Numbered from the stretch's first letter, positions 29,387 through 43,074 are shown. The stretch is DNA of 64,000 nt from Massilia sp. Se16.2.3 (GCF_014171595.1 NZ_CP050451.1:3782001-3846000); one strand, 5' to 3'. Numbers and translations: made by a program. The notes: a model not told the origin generated them from the sequence alone.

Positions 29387-29919
29387 AGGGTCTCCAGGAG
29401 CTGGTTCTATTCGGGAACGACGGCATGCGGCAAGCTGCAGCCGCAGCGCGCTTGCAGGTCGACGTACGGCGGAGCTCGGCGCTTGCAGGACGCGCTGCCA
29501 GGCACGCTTTCGCGGCGGCGCCACCTGCATTGCCATAGTATCCTGCTCGCGTCTCGCCGTCACGGCACATGCTGCGCATCCCTCGGAAGTCGGGACCGGC
29601 CGGCGCAAGTGCGCAACAATGGTTCCGGCGCCAGCGCCGGGAGGGACGACGAGAAAATCGGCGGGCAGCACGGTTGGCGCGTGCTGCCCCAGGCTTTCCA
29701 GGGCTGACGCCCATAACACGACATGCGCGGCGACGAACGCAATGCCGCGGTGACCGAGGCGGCAAGGAATTGCCTCCAGTATCCAGACGCGGCCCCCGAC
29801 CGGCAAGCCTGATGCCGGTTCGCCGCCCTTGCGACAGCGGGCATCCCATCCGGGTCCACGCAGCCTGGACCCTCGCAGGATCTGGGCCGCAAGCGGCGCG
29901 TGACGGCTGACGGGGAATG
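29387..29919. other. Gene-poor stretch between GH75-like and GDSL genes
   Basis: This 533-bp region has several open frames on both strands, all typical of GC-rich shadow frames and none with a recognisable domain, ribosome-binding site or signal peptide. It should contain the promoter of the GH75-like gene at its low-coordinate end. I see no repeat or RNA gene. Confidence 0.45.
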
Positions 29920-30599
29920 CTATGGGGCGGTCTTGCGCACCTGGCCGGGTCGCGCCGCGCCGCCATAGACCACGCTATGCTCCGCCGCCGGATAATGCGT
30001 GCGGACCAGTTCGCCGATGGCGGCGGCGATCTTGAATGCGCCCTGGGCCGACGGTTCGATCGGCGACACGCTGGCATAGTCGGCTTTATCCGTGCAGACC
30101 AGGCGCAGGTCGAGCACCGGCAGGCGGCGCGCCACCGCTTCGCGCAGGATGACGTCGTTGAAGGAACCGCAAGGGCCGTGCGCAGGCCAGGGGCCAGCCC
30201 CGGCACGCTGTCGTAGATCGTCGCCACCGCCGTCGGCTTGCCCTGCGCCAGCACGCCATCGAGCATGCGCCGATAATCGCGGGCGAAGGCCGCCTGCCAG
30301 CCGGCCAGCAATTCCATCCCTTCCAGCACCGTCGCCACCTTCCTTCCCATCTCGCCGACCAGGCCAAGCACGTCGTTGCCCCCGCAGCTGACGAACAGCC
30401 AGGTGGGCAGCGCGTCCAGCTGGCCGATGCGCGCCAGTTGCCCGGCCAGGTCGGCCAGCACGTCCCCGTCGCGCGCCAGCAGGGAGACGCCGTGGCGCGG
30501 CCCGAGGCTGGCGCGCAGCTGCGACGTGACGTCGGTTCCGGGCGAGACATAGGGGGCGTTATCGAAGATCGAGTCGCCCAGCAAGACGATGTGTTCCAT
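29920..30599 (-). CDS. SGNH/GDSL hydrolase (one frameshift)
   Basis: About 226 residues. Block I is EHIVLLGDSIFDNAPY with the nucleophilic serine, block III is FVSCGGNDVLGLVGEMG, and the end SPIEPSAQGAFKIAAAIGEL corresponds to block V. The frame changes near 30165, and single-base correction joins RTALA to the ARRLPVLDLRLVCTDKADYA segment. No signal peptide is seen, so it is likely cytosolic, with esterase or thioesterase activity of unknown specificity. Confidence 0.78.
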
Positions 30600-30860
30600 T
30601 TCCGTTTCCTTCGGTTTCCGTGCGTCGTCTTTTGACAACGCACCACTTGTTCGGCGTCGCGCGGGACCTCGCCCGGCCACGGTCGGGGCCGTAACCAGCA
30701 TACCCTGCCCCGCCGCCGGTGCGCGCCCAACACGATGCAGCCTAAAGGCGCCTGCGACAGGCGGCGTCGCATGGTCGCGCCGCCACAACGCCGAGCGGGC
30801 CAGGAGTTTCCATAAGGAAATAAGTCTGCAATAATTGAACATTCATTCAGCCGCCCCGCC

Positions 30861-32361
30861 ATGCCTGCCCGCCTGTCCAAATCCAAGCTGATGGCGTATC
30901 GCCAATGCCCGCGCCGCCTCTGGCTCGAACTGCACCGTCCGCAGCTGCTCCAGAATGACGCGGCAAGCGTGGCTTCGTTCGCCACCGGACACGAGGTCGG
31001 CGACCTTGCGCGCCAGCTGTACGACCCACGCGGCAAGGGCGTGCTGATCGATGCCCGCGGCGAAGGCTACGAGGCCGCGTTCGCGCGCAGCAGCGCGCTG
31101 CTTGGCGGCGGGCAGCCGATCTTCGAAGCGGGCTTTGCCCACGGCGGCGCCCTCGCGTTTGCCGACATCCTGCTGCCCGTGCGCCGCGGGGGCACCCGCC
31201 GCTGGCGCATGATCGAGGTGAAGTCGGCCACGTCGCTCAAGGACTATCACCGCGAGGACGCCGCGGTCCAGTCGCACATCGCCCGTGGTGCCGGGGTGGC
31301 GCTCGACAGCGTGGCGGTGGCGCGTATCGACCGCGACTGGGTCTACCCGGGCGGCGGCGATTATGCCGGCCTGCTGGTCGAAGAGGACGTGACGGGCGAG
31401 GCATTCGCCCGCGATGCCGAAGTGAAGGAGTGGATTGCCGACGCCGGCGCCATCGCCCTGCGCCGCAAGGGAGCCGCAGGTCGACCCCGGCGGGCATTGC
31501 AGCGCCCCCTACGAATGCGGATTCAGTGCACATTGCCGCGGCGCCGAGGTGCCGGCCCGCTTTCCCGTCGCCTGGCTGCCGCAGGTGCGCAGCAAGGCGC
31601 TCAAGGCCTGCATCGCGGACGGCGCAGCCGACATGCGCGAGGTGCCCGATACGCTGCTGAGCGACAAGCAGGCACGGGTCAAGCACCATACCCTGTCCGG
31701 CCGCCCCTACTTCGATGCCGCAGGCGCCGCCCAAGACCTGGCCCCGCACGGCCTGCCTGCCTGGTTCATCGATTTCGAGACCATCAGCCTCGCGATCCCG
31801 CGCTGGCAAGGCACCAGTCCCTACCAGGCGATCCCGTTCCAGTTCAGCGCTCACCGCCTGGGGCGCACGGGCAAGCTGGAACACCGCGCCTTTCTCGACC
31901 TGTCCGGCGCCGATCCCTCGCGCGGCTTTGCCGAGGCCCTGATCGCGGCCTGCGGCGATCGCGGGCCGGTATTCGTCTACAACGCCGGCTTCGAGGCCGC
32001 GCGCATCGCGGAACTGGCGGCGCGCTTTCCGCGCCTGCGCGCCGGCCTGCTGGCCATCAATGACCGCATCGTGGACCTGCTGCCGGTGGCGCGCGAGCGC
32101 TACTACCACCCCCGCCAGCAGGGGAGCTGGAGCATCAAGCACCTGCTGCCGGCGATCGCGCCCGACCTGCGCTACGACGAACTCGAAGGCGTGCAGGATG
32201 GCGGCGGCGCGATGGCGGCCTACCTCGAGGCCATCGCGCCCACGACCACGGCAGAGCGCAAGGGAGAGATCGAAGGCCAGTTGCTGGCCTACTGCCATCT
32301 CGACACGCTGGCCATGGTACGGCTGTGGGAATTCTTCACGGCGCGACAGCGCTTGTCGTAG
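30861..32361 (+). CDS. DUF2779 protein: Cas4/RecB-like nuclease fused to exonuclease-like domain (one frameshift)
   Basis: About 499 residues. The N-terminal half begins SKSKLMAYRQCPRRLWLELH, followed by GHEVGDLARQLYD and the nuclease-like core MIEVKSATSLKDYHREDAAV, a PD-(D/E)XK pattern. Cysteines at about residue 17 and in GHCSAPYECGFSAHC recall the iron-sulfur cluster of Cas4 and AddB. The C-terminal half has WFIDFETISLAIPRW, VFVYNAGFEAARIAELA and a final HLDTLAMVRLWEFF, resembling a DEDD 3'-5' exonuclease. A GGG for GG at about 31470 causes the frame change. It stands alone, without cas genes. Confidence 0.75.
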
Positions 32362-32430
32362 CGGCGCTTAGCATCCTCTGGCCGCCGCATGCAGCGCGGC
32401 GCCGCCATTCAACAATTTTTGCCCGACACG

Positions 32431-33632
32431 ATGCCCAACCTGAACTGGTTCCTCCCCCTTGACGCCTGTCATTCCCTCGACGAACTGACGCCGCAGTGGC
32501 ACGCGCTGCTCGAACAGCACCGGATGACGCCCGCCTGCGACGCCGAACGCTACGCGGACGCGCTGCTCGCCTTCGTCGGCATGTCCACCTTGTCGCCGCA
32601 CCTGAAGCTCTCGGCCGTGCTCGCGTTCGGTTCCGCTTTCGACATCGACCTGCGCCTGGCGATTGGCGCCCTGGCCGAACAGACCGGGAAGCGGACGTGG
32701 CCTGGCCCGACAGCGTCGCAGCCAGCGTCGCCGACAACGGCCCGGCGCTGAACGTCGCCACTGGCGACGCGCAGCTCGCCGCTTTTGTGCTCGGCCGCCT
32801 GGCCGGGCTGCGCGAAACGATGCAACACGATGGAACGCGGCTCGAGGCGTGGACGGCGGCGTTCTGGCAGCGCTTCCCCGGCGATGGCTTGCCGTCACGG
32901 TTCGCCGGATGCGGTGGCGCTGGCACTCGGTAACGGCGCCGATCCGCTGGCCGCCGACGGCGCGGCGCTTGCCGCCGCGGCGGCGGGCCCCGGCAGCGAC
33001 GAGGACACGCCCGCCCGGCAAGGCGAGGACGAGCATGTGATGCAGCTGCTGCTGGGCGCCGCTTCCGCGCGCGCCGCGGTGCTGGCAACGGCACTGCAAG
33101 CGGCGGCCGGCGCCGACAGGATCGCGATGCTCGACTTCCTGCTGGAGCAAGGGGCCAGCCTGGACGCTGCCGGTCCCGCCGCGCTGGCTGCCGCCGCGCG
33201 CCACCTCGCCTTCGACGCCTTCGAGCACCTGCTCGGACGCGGGGCCGATGCACGCGGGGCGGAAGTACTCGCTGCCGCCGTGACCTCGCTCGACGAGACG
33301 ATGGTCGAGGCGGTGCTGGCGGCGGGCGCCGACGTGCAGGCGCACGCCTGCGTGGCGCTGACGGCGGCGTTTTCCGCACAGCCCGGGACCTCTACGGCGG
33401 CGAGCCGGATTTCATCCGCCCGCGCGCCGACATGGTCGCCCTGCTGCTGCGCCACGGTGCCCGCTGCGACGACGCCGGCGTGGTCGACGCCCTGGCCGGT
33501 GGGTATCGCGCGGGCGAGGTCGTGGACACCCTGCTGGCGCACGAGGACATCGACGCCGGCGGCATTGACTTCATCGCCTCGCTGGCCTGCCGCGCCTTCG
33601 CGCCGGCTGCACGGGAAAGCAGCGCGCCATGA
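32431..33632 (+). CDS. Ankyrin-repeat protein (three or four frameshifts)
   Basis: About 400 residues. The N-terminal part MPNLNWFLPLDACHSLDELT is not recognised. From about residue 165 there are ankyrin-type repeats: DAVALALGNGADPLAADGAA, MLDFLLEQGASLDAAGPAAL, FEHLLGRGADARGAEVLAAA and MVALLLRHGARCDDAGVVDA. Frame changes fall near 32697, 32905 and 33385-33430. It has no signal peptide. The stop overlaps the next start (ATGA), so the pair is probably translated together. Ankyrin proteins next to small unknown genes can be effector/antidote pairs, but nothing here proves that. Confidence 0.6.
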
Positions 33633-34129
33633 GCAATGCCTTCCCCGAACGCGTGCACATCGATGGCCGGGACTATGAACTGACCGGTTATCCGCTCGAG
33701 GGCTTTCTGAAGAACTGGCCGGACTGGCCGCGCTTTCCGGCCTGGCCCTGCAACGCCGTAGGCTACACGGCCAGCTGGATCGTCGCCAACGGCCACTTCT
33801 GCCTGGCGGACCTGCGCTGCCCTGTCCAAGCGCCGCTGGTGGTGCTGTTTCCGGGCGTGCCGGCGCCGGTGCCGGCAAGCTGGGTGGACGGTCTGCTGAA
33901 GGCGACGCGCGGCGAGCGGCGCCATGTGAGCTACCCGTCACGCCTCATCTACGAGGACGAAGTCTACCTGGAGGTGCGCGGTGGCGCGATCCTGCGCGAG
34001 TGGCGCCTGGACCTGCGCGGCGTGCCCGACCAGACGGACGACGAACTGCGCCTGTCCCTGCCACGCTTCCTGTGGCCGGCGCGCCTGCGCGAGGCGGAGC
34101 CAGATGAAGGAGCTGGCGGCGCCGGATAG
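33629..34129 (+). CDS. Protein of unknown function coupled to ankyrin gene
   Basis: An intact 166-residue, Trp- and Pro-rich, probably cytosolic protein beginning MSNAFPERVHIDGRDYELTG. It has FLKNWPDWPRFPAWPCNAVG and later YEDEVYLEVRGGAILREWRL, which suggests a beta-rich fold. I do not recognise the family. It overlaps the ankyrin gene by four bases and is convergent with the Rid-family gene. Confidence 0.65.
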   Translation: MSNAFPERVHIDGRDYELTGYPLEGFLKNWPDWPRFPAWPCNAVGYTASWIVANGHFCLADLRCPVQAPLVVLFPGVPAPVPASWVDGLLKATRGERRHVSYPSRLIYEDEVYLEVRGGAILREWRLDLRGVPDQTDDELRLSLPRFLWPARLREAEPDEGAGGAG

Positions 34130-34150
34130 CGCCCGCCGCGGGCACCCGCG

Positions 34151-34543
34151 TCACGCAGGCACGACCGCCGTCACCTCGATCTCCACGCGCGCCCGGTCCT
34201 CGACCAGGCCCGCCACCTGCACGGCGCTCATCGCCGGATAGTGGCGCCCGATGATGTCGCGGTAGGCCGCGCCGATTGCCGGGTAAGCCGCGACGTATTC
34301 CTTCTTGTCGAGCACGTACCGGGTCATGCGCACGATGTGTTCGGGCCCCGCGCCGCCCGCGCGCAGCACGGCGACCACGTTCTCGAGCGCCTGGCGCACC
34401 TGACCGGCGAAGTCGTCGGTACGGAACACGCCCTCGCGGTCCCAGCCCACCATGCCGCTGACGAATACCATCCGGCCCGAGGCGGCCACGCCGTTCGAAT
34501 AGCCACGCGGCCTGGGCCACCCCTCTGGTTGCAAGAATTCCAT
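34151..34543 (-). CDS. Rid-family (YjgF/YER057c/UK114) protein lacking the usual arginine
   Basis: An intact 130-residue trimer-type protein: [40 protein letters not shown] and [13 protein letters not shown]. In true RidA, the imine-hydrolysing arginine lies in a PARSCVEV-like stretch; here the same place reads PAMSAVQV, so arginine is replaced by methionine. It is therefore one of the Rid subfamilies whose chemistry is unclear. It is the last gene of the aryl-CoA operon, 34 bp after the acyl-CoA dehydrogenase. A role in handling the enamine or imine product of the pathway is tempting but unproven. Confidence 0.85.
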   Translation of the reverse strand: MEFLQPEGWPRPRGYSNGVAASGRMVFVSGMVGWDREGVFRTDDFAGQVRQALENVVAVLRAGGAGPEHIVRMTRYVLDKKEYVAAYPAIGAAYRDIIGRHYPAMSAVQVAGLVEDRARVEIEVTAVVPA

Positions 34544-34577
34544 GCTCTGCCTTCAGTCCATGTGTTCGCGGCCGCGG

Positions 34578-35749
34578 TCAGCCAATGGCGGCCGCCACGG
34601 CCAGCAGTTCGCGCGCGATGATCAGCTGCTGCACCTCGGTCGCGCCTTCGTAGATGCGCAGCGCGCGGATTTCGCGGTACAGGCGCTCGACCGGCTGCTC
34701 GCTGACCACGCCCAGGCCGCCGAACATCTGCACGGCCGCGTCGATCACCTGTTGCGCCGTCTCGGTGGCGGTGAGCTTGGCCATCGCCGCCTCTTTCGTC
34801 ACGCGCCGGCCGCTGTCGCGCTGCCAGGCCGCGCGGTAGGTCAGCAGCGCGGCGGCATCGATCCCGGTCGCCATCTGCGCCAGCTTGGCCTGGGTCAGCT
34901 GGAAGTCGGCCAGGGTCTTGCCGAACATCTTGCGCGAGGTGGCGCGTGCCAGCGTTTCATCCAGCGCCCGGCGGGCAAAACCCAGGGCGGCGGCGGCGAC
35001 CGACGTGCGGAAGACGTCGAGCGTGGCCATCGCCACCTTGAAGCCCTGCCCCGGCGCCCCAGCCGCTTCGAGGCGGGCACGCGGCAGCCAGTGAAGCGCA
35101 GGCGCGCCAGCGGATGGGGGGCGATGACGTCGATGCGTTCGGCGATCTCGAAGCCCGGCACATCGGCATCGACGATGAAGGCGGAAATACCCCGCGCGCC
35201 GGGCGCTTCGCCCGTACGCGCGAACACCACATAGAAATCGGCGATGCCGCCATTCGAAATCCACGTCTTCTCGCCGTCGAGCACGTAACCGTCGCCCTGA
35301 AGCGTGGCCGTACAGCTTAGTGCAGCCACGTCGGAACCGGCGTCGGGCTCGGACAGGGCAAACGCGGCGATGGCTTCGCCGCGCGCCACCCGCGGCAGGT
35401 AGTCGCGCCGGTTCTCTTCGCTGCCGAACAGGGTGATGGCGCCGCTGCCCAGCCCCTGCATGGCAAACGCGAAGTCGGCCAGTCCCGCATGGCGCGCCAG
35501 GGTTTCGCGGATCAGGCAAATGGCGCGCGTATCGATGGCGTCGCCGAAGGCACCGTAGGCGCGCCCGCCGATCGCATGCCCGAGCCAGCCGGCTTCGCCC
35601 AGCTGTTTCACGAGGGCGCGGCAGGCCGCATCGACATCATGATCGTGCCCCTGGGCGATGTGCCGCGCGGCCCAGGCGTCGAGTTCCAGCGCCAGCGCGC
35701 GGTGGCGCGGTTCGAAAAAGGGCCAGTCCAGGTAATCGGTATCAGGCAT
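34578..35749 (-). CDS. Acyl-CoA dehydrogenase of the aryl-CoA operon (one frameshift)
   Basis: About 390 residues. FAD- and substrate-binding stretches are [18 protein letters not shown] and [20 protein letters not shown]; the catalytic glutamate is in [19 protein letters not shown], and [20 protein letters not shown] is typical of the family. One G is missing from a GGGGG tract near 35062 ([14 protein letters not shown] restored). It begins 11 bp after the enoyl-CoA hydratase stop. It probably oxidises a ring-derived cyclic acyl-CoA intermediate. Confidence 0.88.
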
Positions 35750-35760
35750 GCGGGCTCCTC

Positions 35761-36615
<855 letters not shown>

Positions 36616-36623
36616 TCGTTCTC

Positions 36624-37163
36624 CTAGGTTTGTTCAGGGGTGCTGAGCCCCGCTTTCAGTGTCGACAGCAAGCGGAGCAAGGTGCCGCGCTCGTGCTCGC
36701 CAAGGCCCTTCAACAGCTCGACGATCCAGGCTTCGTGGCGCGCGGCCATGCGTTTGAACGCGCGCCGCCCGTTTGGCGTGAGCCTGACCTGGTATGCGCG
36801 GCCGTCGCCCGCTGCCGGCTCGCGCACCACCAGGCCCTCTTCTTCCAGCAGGTTGACGATGCCGGTCACGTTGCCGCTCGTGACCATCATCCGTTGCGAC
36901 AGCTCGCCCATGCGCAGCCCTTCGGGATGACGGTCGAGCTGGGCCATCAGGTCGAAGCGCGGCAGCGTGATGCCGAATTCGGTACGCAGGCGCGAGCGCA
37001 CTTGCGCTTCGATGCGGGTGGTACACGAGAGCATGCGCAGCCACAGCTTGAGTGCGTCGTGGTTGTCGTCAGTGAGGCGGCTTTCGACGTCGAGTTCGGC
37101 CGGTGCCGCATCGTCGGTAGCGGACGATCCGTTGGCTCCCATGTTCGTGGCTCGTCGTTCCAT
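36624..37163 (-). CDS. MarR-family regulator of the aryl-CoA operon
   Basis: A 179-residue protein (a second start, MGANGSS, is possible 21 bases later). The winged helix is [40 protein letters not shown] and [20 protein letters not shown]. The gene lies between the monooxygenase and hydratase genes with gaps of 4 and 8 bp, so it is cotranscribed. As given, the sequence makes it look fused to the monooxygenase, but that is due to a frameshift at about 37340. It is the natural candidate to bind the palindrome at 41271-41292 and respond to an aryl-CoA. Confidence 0.9.
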   Translation of the reverse strand: MERRATNMGANGSSATDDAAPAELDVESRLTDDNHDALKLWLRMLSCTTRIEAQVRSRLRTEFGITLPRFDLMAQLDRHPEGLRMGELSQRMMVTSGNVTGIVNLLEEEGLVVREPAAGDGRAYQVRLTPNGRRAFKRMAARHEAWIVELLKGLGEHERGTLLRLLSTLKAGLSTPEQT

Positions 37164-37167
37164 GCGC

Positions 37168-39550
<2,383 letters not shown>

Positions 39551-39554
<4 letters not shown>

Positions 39555-41193
39555 GGCGCGGCGCCCTGCTGCGTGAGCTCGCGCGCTTCCTGGCGCAACT
39601 TGAAGCGCTGCAGCTTGCCCGTCTCGGTGCGCGGCAAGGCTGTCCGGAACTCGATGCGGCGCGGGTATTTATAAGGGGCGACGACGCCCTTGACGTAGTC
39701 CTGCAGGGTTTTCGTCATCTCTGCGCTCCCCTCGCCGCCGGCGCGCAGCACCACGTAGGCCGTGACCACCTGCCCCCGTTCCGGATCGGGCGCGCCGACC
39801 ACGCCGCATTCGGCCACGGCCGGGTGCTGCAGCAGCACGTCCTCGATCTCCGGCCCGGCGATGTTGTAGCCTGCCGAGATGATCATGTCGTCCACCCGCG
39901 CCTGGAACCAGTAATAGCCATCCTCGTCCACCCGGTAAGCGTCGCCGGTCAGGTTCCAGCCATTGCACACATAGTCGCGCTGGCGCTCGTCGGCCAGGTA
40001 GCGGCAGCCGGTCGGGCCCTTGACGGCAAGGCGCCCGGTCACGCCGGGGCCGACCGGGTTGCCGTCCTCGTCCAGATGCAGGCCCGGTAGCCGGGAATCG
40101 GGCGGCCGGTGGCACCGGGGCGAATGTCGGCACCTGCGGCGGAGATGAAGATGTGCAGCATCTCGGTCGCGCCGATCCCGTCGATCATGGCGAGACCGGT
40201 GGCACGCTGCCAGGCCTGGCGCGTTTCCAGCGGCAGCGCTTCGCCGGCCGATACGCTACGGGTAAGGCTGGCGAGGTCGTAATTGGCGGCCAGCGGCGCC
40301 ATCTGGCGATAAAACGTGGGCGCGGTGAAGCAGACCGTGGCGCGGTAGCGGGCAATTGCGGCCAGCAGCGCGTCCGGCGTCAACTTTTCCAGCAGCACCG
40401 TCGAGGCACCATAGCGCAGCGGGAACAGCAGCAGGCCGCCCAGGCCGAAGGTAAACGCCAGCGGCGGCGAACCGATGAAGACGTCATCCGGATTTGTGGC
40501 CAGCATCGAGCGCGGGAAGCAGTCGCAGATCGCCAGCACGTCGCGATGAAAATGCATCGTACCCTTCGGCCGGCCGGTGGTGCCGGAGGTAAAGCTGAGC
40601 AGGCACACGTCCTGCGCGCAGGTAGCGACCGCCTCGAAGCGCGGCGGCATCGCCGCCATCAGCGCTTCCAGCGAGACCGGTGCGCCGTCGTTGAAGGTGA
40701 GCACGCGCGGCGCAGTCTCTCGGTCGGCGCAGGCGAGGTCGAGTTCCGCGCGCAGGTCGGCGGCGCACAGCACCGCGTCCACCCGCGCCAGTTTGACGAT
40801 GGTGGCCAGCTCCCCGGCGCGCAGCAGCGGCATGGTGGGTACGGCGATCAGGCCCGCCTTCCACACCGCCAGCACGCAGGCCGCCATCATCGGATTGTTG
40901 GCGCCGCGCAGCAGCACCCGGTTGCCGGGAACCAGCCCCATCTCACCACGCAGCACGCCGGCGATGCGGTCGACGACTTCGAGCAGCTCGGCATAGGTCC
41001 AGGCCAGCTGCGCGCCGCGGATCGCCGTCGCCGCGCCGAAGCCGCGCGTTACCATCGCGTCGAGCAACTCGGCGGCGCAGTTCAGGCGCTCGGGATAGCG
41101 CAGCTCGGGAAGATCGAACAGCAGCTCCGGCCACGCCTCAACCGGCGGCAGATTGTCTTGCGCAAACGTATCCAGGTAAGCGGTTCCGCTCAT
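39551..41193 (-). CDS. abmG: 2-Aminobenzoate-CoA ligase / benzoate-CoA-ligase family (one frameshift)
   Basis: About 547 residues of the ANL superfamily. The AMP-binding loop is [19 protein letters not shown], with [34 protein letters not shown] and [16 protein letters not shown], all benzoate-ligase-like. The C-terminal hinge [20 protein letters not shown] and the terminal lysine region [17 protein letters not shown] complete the fold. One G is missing in GGGG near 40090. First gene of a six-gene operon. It should activate 2-aminobenzoate, or a similar aryl acid such as salicylate, to the CoA thioester for the next enzyme. Confidence 0.88.
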
Positions 41194-41270
41194 GGTGTCT
41201 CCGGCCAGTGGTGGGCGCGACGACGGCGCTCGCGCCGTGTCGCAGGTGATGACCATACTGTCGTGCTGCA

Positions 41271-41292
41271 GATACTTTAAGCCTAAAGTATC
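41271..41292 (-). promoter_or_regulatory. Perfect palindrome in the aryl-CoA operon promoter
   Basis: GATACTTTA and TAAAGTATC are perfect inverted repeats separated by AGCC. The site lies 78 bp upstream of the ligase start, in the only sizeable gap on this strand before the six-gene operon. Its size and spacing fit a MarR dimer, and a MarR gene is the third gene of the operon. Confidence 0.65.
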
Positions 41293-41395
41293 GGGAAGGA
41301 CAAGCGATTCCTGGCGGGGCCCAGGCTGGCGAGCGAGCGGTGCCGACAAGCTTGCCAGCGACATGTGGCGGCGCCGAAGTCGCGAGCCGCGCACG

Positions 41396-41420
41396 AAAAA
41401 AAAGGACGCCGAAGCGTCCT
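41396..41420 (-). terminator. Rho-independent terminator of the subtilase gene
   Basis: Read on the minus strand: AGGACGC, tetraloop TTCG, GCGTCCT, then eight T. It lies about 45 bp beyond the subtilase stop at 41466 and points the right way. A stable UUCG loop with a full U tract makes this the clearest terminator in the window. Confidence 0.88.
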
Positions 41421-41465
41421 CCTTGCGAGCCAGCGATTGCGCCGGCTCCCGTCCGGTTACCCCGA

Positions 41466-42671
41466 TCAGCGGCCGCAGCCCAGCGAGCGGATGCGGTCGT
41501 AGGCCGTCTTGGCTTGCACCAGGCCGTAGCCGTAGCGCGTATCGCGGCCGGCCGTGCCCAGGTCCTGGGCGCTGTTTGCCAGCGAGGTACGGATCTGCGA
41601 CGCGGTGCAGGTCGGGAAGTAGCTCCACACCAGTGCGGCAACAGCAGCGACGTGCGGCGTTGCCATCGAGGTGCCGCTCATGTAGCCGTACCTGCCCTTG
41701 GCGACCGGCAGGGTCGAATAGACCTGCACGCCAGGGCCGGCCAGTTCGACCTTGCTGTTGTACTGCGAGAAGCTGGCCCACTGCTTGTACTCGTCGACCG
41801 CCGCCACCGACACCACGCTGCTGTAGCCGGCCGGGTAGGACTGCGACGAATTGCCCGCATTGCCGGCTGCGGCGATGGAGAGGATGCCGGCCGCCGCGAT
41901 GTTGGCAAACGCGTTCGACTCGGTCGTGCTCGAGCCCGAACCGCCCAGCGACATGCTGATGACGTTGGCGCCGGCGGCCTTGCACTTGTTGGCGGCGGTG
42001 GCCAGGTCGGACGAATAGGCCCAGCCGCTGGCGCTGAACACCTTCACGATGTGCAGCTTGATGCGGCGGTTGGCGTTCACGCCGACCACGCCCACGCCGC
42101 TGTTGTTGATGGCGGCAATGGTGCCGGCCACGTGGGTACCGTGGCTGTTGGTGTCGGTATACCACCAGCCGGTACCGGAATCGTATTCGCCGGTCATGGT
42201 GTTGCCCGACAGGTCTTCGTGCGAGCGGTCGAGGCCGGAGTCGATGATGCAGACCTTGCGGTTGGCGGCGTTCGTGTCTGGCAACACGTCGGCCTGAACC
42301 ATCTTGATGCCGTAAGGGACTTGCTGGCCGGTGTAGTACGGCGTGCCGGTCGAAGGGGTCGTCAGCGCCAGCGGATAGCGCTTGAAGTCTTCTTCGATGA
42401 ACTCGACGTTCGGATTGTTCTCCAGTCCTTTCAGTGCGCTGCGCGGCACTTCCATCGACACGGCGTTGGTGCCGAAGATTTCGCTCTTCACCGTGCCGTT
42501 GAGGCTACCGGCCACCGATTTCATCGCCGTCTTGGCGCCGGCCTTGAAGGACACGATGACGCGGACGTTCTCGTCTGCCGGGGCGCTGGCCGAATTGGCC
42601 GAGCCGCACAGGATGGTGACTGCGGCGGCAACAACACACATGCTCAGTTTCTTTGCAACTTGCTTGGTCAT
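41466..42671 (-). CDS. Secreted subtilisin-like serine protease (S8) with I9 propeptide
   Basis: An intact 401-residue preproenzyme. A signal peptide (to about residue 28, ending SANSASA) is followed by an inhibitor-I9-like propeptide (NVRVIVSFKAGAKTAMKS to about residue 95). The catalytic triad is Asp in CIIDSGLDRSHEDL, His in NSHGTHVAGTIAA and Ser in MSGTSMATPHVAAVAALVW; the oxyanion Asn is in SIAAAGNAGNSS. No C-terminal prepeptidase domain is present. It should be exported, autoprocess and degrade extracellular protein. Flanked by a strong terminator downstream and an AT-richer upstream region. Confidence 0.95.
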   Translation of the reverse strand: MTKQVAKKLSMCVVAAAVTILCGSANSASAPADENVRVIVSFKAGAKTAMKSVAGSLNGTVKSEIFGTNAVSMEVPRSALKGLENNPNVEFIEEDFKRYPLALTTPSTGTPYYTGQQVPYGIKMVQADVLPDTNAANRKVCIIDSGLDRSHEDLSGNTMTGEYDSGTGWWYTDTNSHGTHVAGTIAAINNSGVGVVGVNANRRIKLHIVKVFSASGWAYSSDLATAANKCKAAGANVISMSLGGSGSSTTESNAFANIAAAGILSIAAAGNAGNSSQSYPAGYSSVVSVAAVDEYKQWASFSQYNSKVELAGPGVQVYSTLPVAKGRYGYMSGTSMATPHVAAVAALVWSYFPTCTASQIRTSLANSAQDLGTAGRDTRYGYGLVQAKTAYDRIRSLGCGR

Positions 42672-43045
42672 TTAAGTCTCCGTGAATAACGCTTATGAAA
42701 ATGCCGCGCGCTCTCTGGACGCGTGCACGTTTTTTGTAAAAACGCCTCTTTGCCGCTGTAACGGCTGCGCAAGTGTAAATATGAAAAGCTGACTTAGCAA
42801 TCGAAGTTTTAATCGTGTGGCGCTTGTCGTGTAAATGCCGCAGCCCGCTCCCGATATTCTTTGGACGTAGATAAAATATGCATTCCAAGCGGCAATCCCA
42901 TCAGCTTTCGTGCAATCTCACTCCCTCTGTGCGGCATGTCATGAAGCGATTGTCTACAACGGTTCCGGGCCGCCCTAGCAGAATGGCGAGGTGCGGATAC
43001 GCCGCATTCGGAGTAAGCCCGGGCGGTCGATATAATCGCGACGCA

Positions 43046-43074
43046 TTGAATTTGTATAGATGAGTGAATATAAT
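43046..43074 (+). promoter_or_regulatory. Sigma-70-like promoter on the plus strand
   Basis: TTGAAT, a 17-base spacer and a perfect TATAAT. No plus-strand gene follows for nearly 3 kb; the transcript would run through the inverted hairpin at 43161-43181 into the 3' end of the OsmC-YcaO gene as antisense. It may be fortuitous, since the region is AT-rich. Confidence 0.35.

Noticed and set aside
30861..32361. A CRISPR-associated Cas4 gene
   Set aside because: The nuclease-like core and cysteines resemble Cas4, but there is no repeat array, no cas1 or cas2, and the second exonuclease-like domain fits DUF2779.
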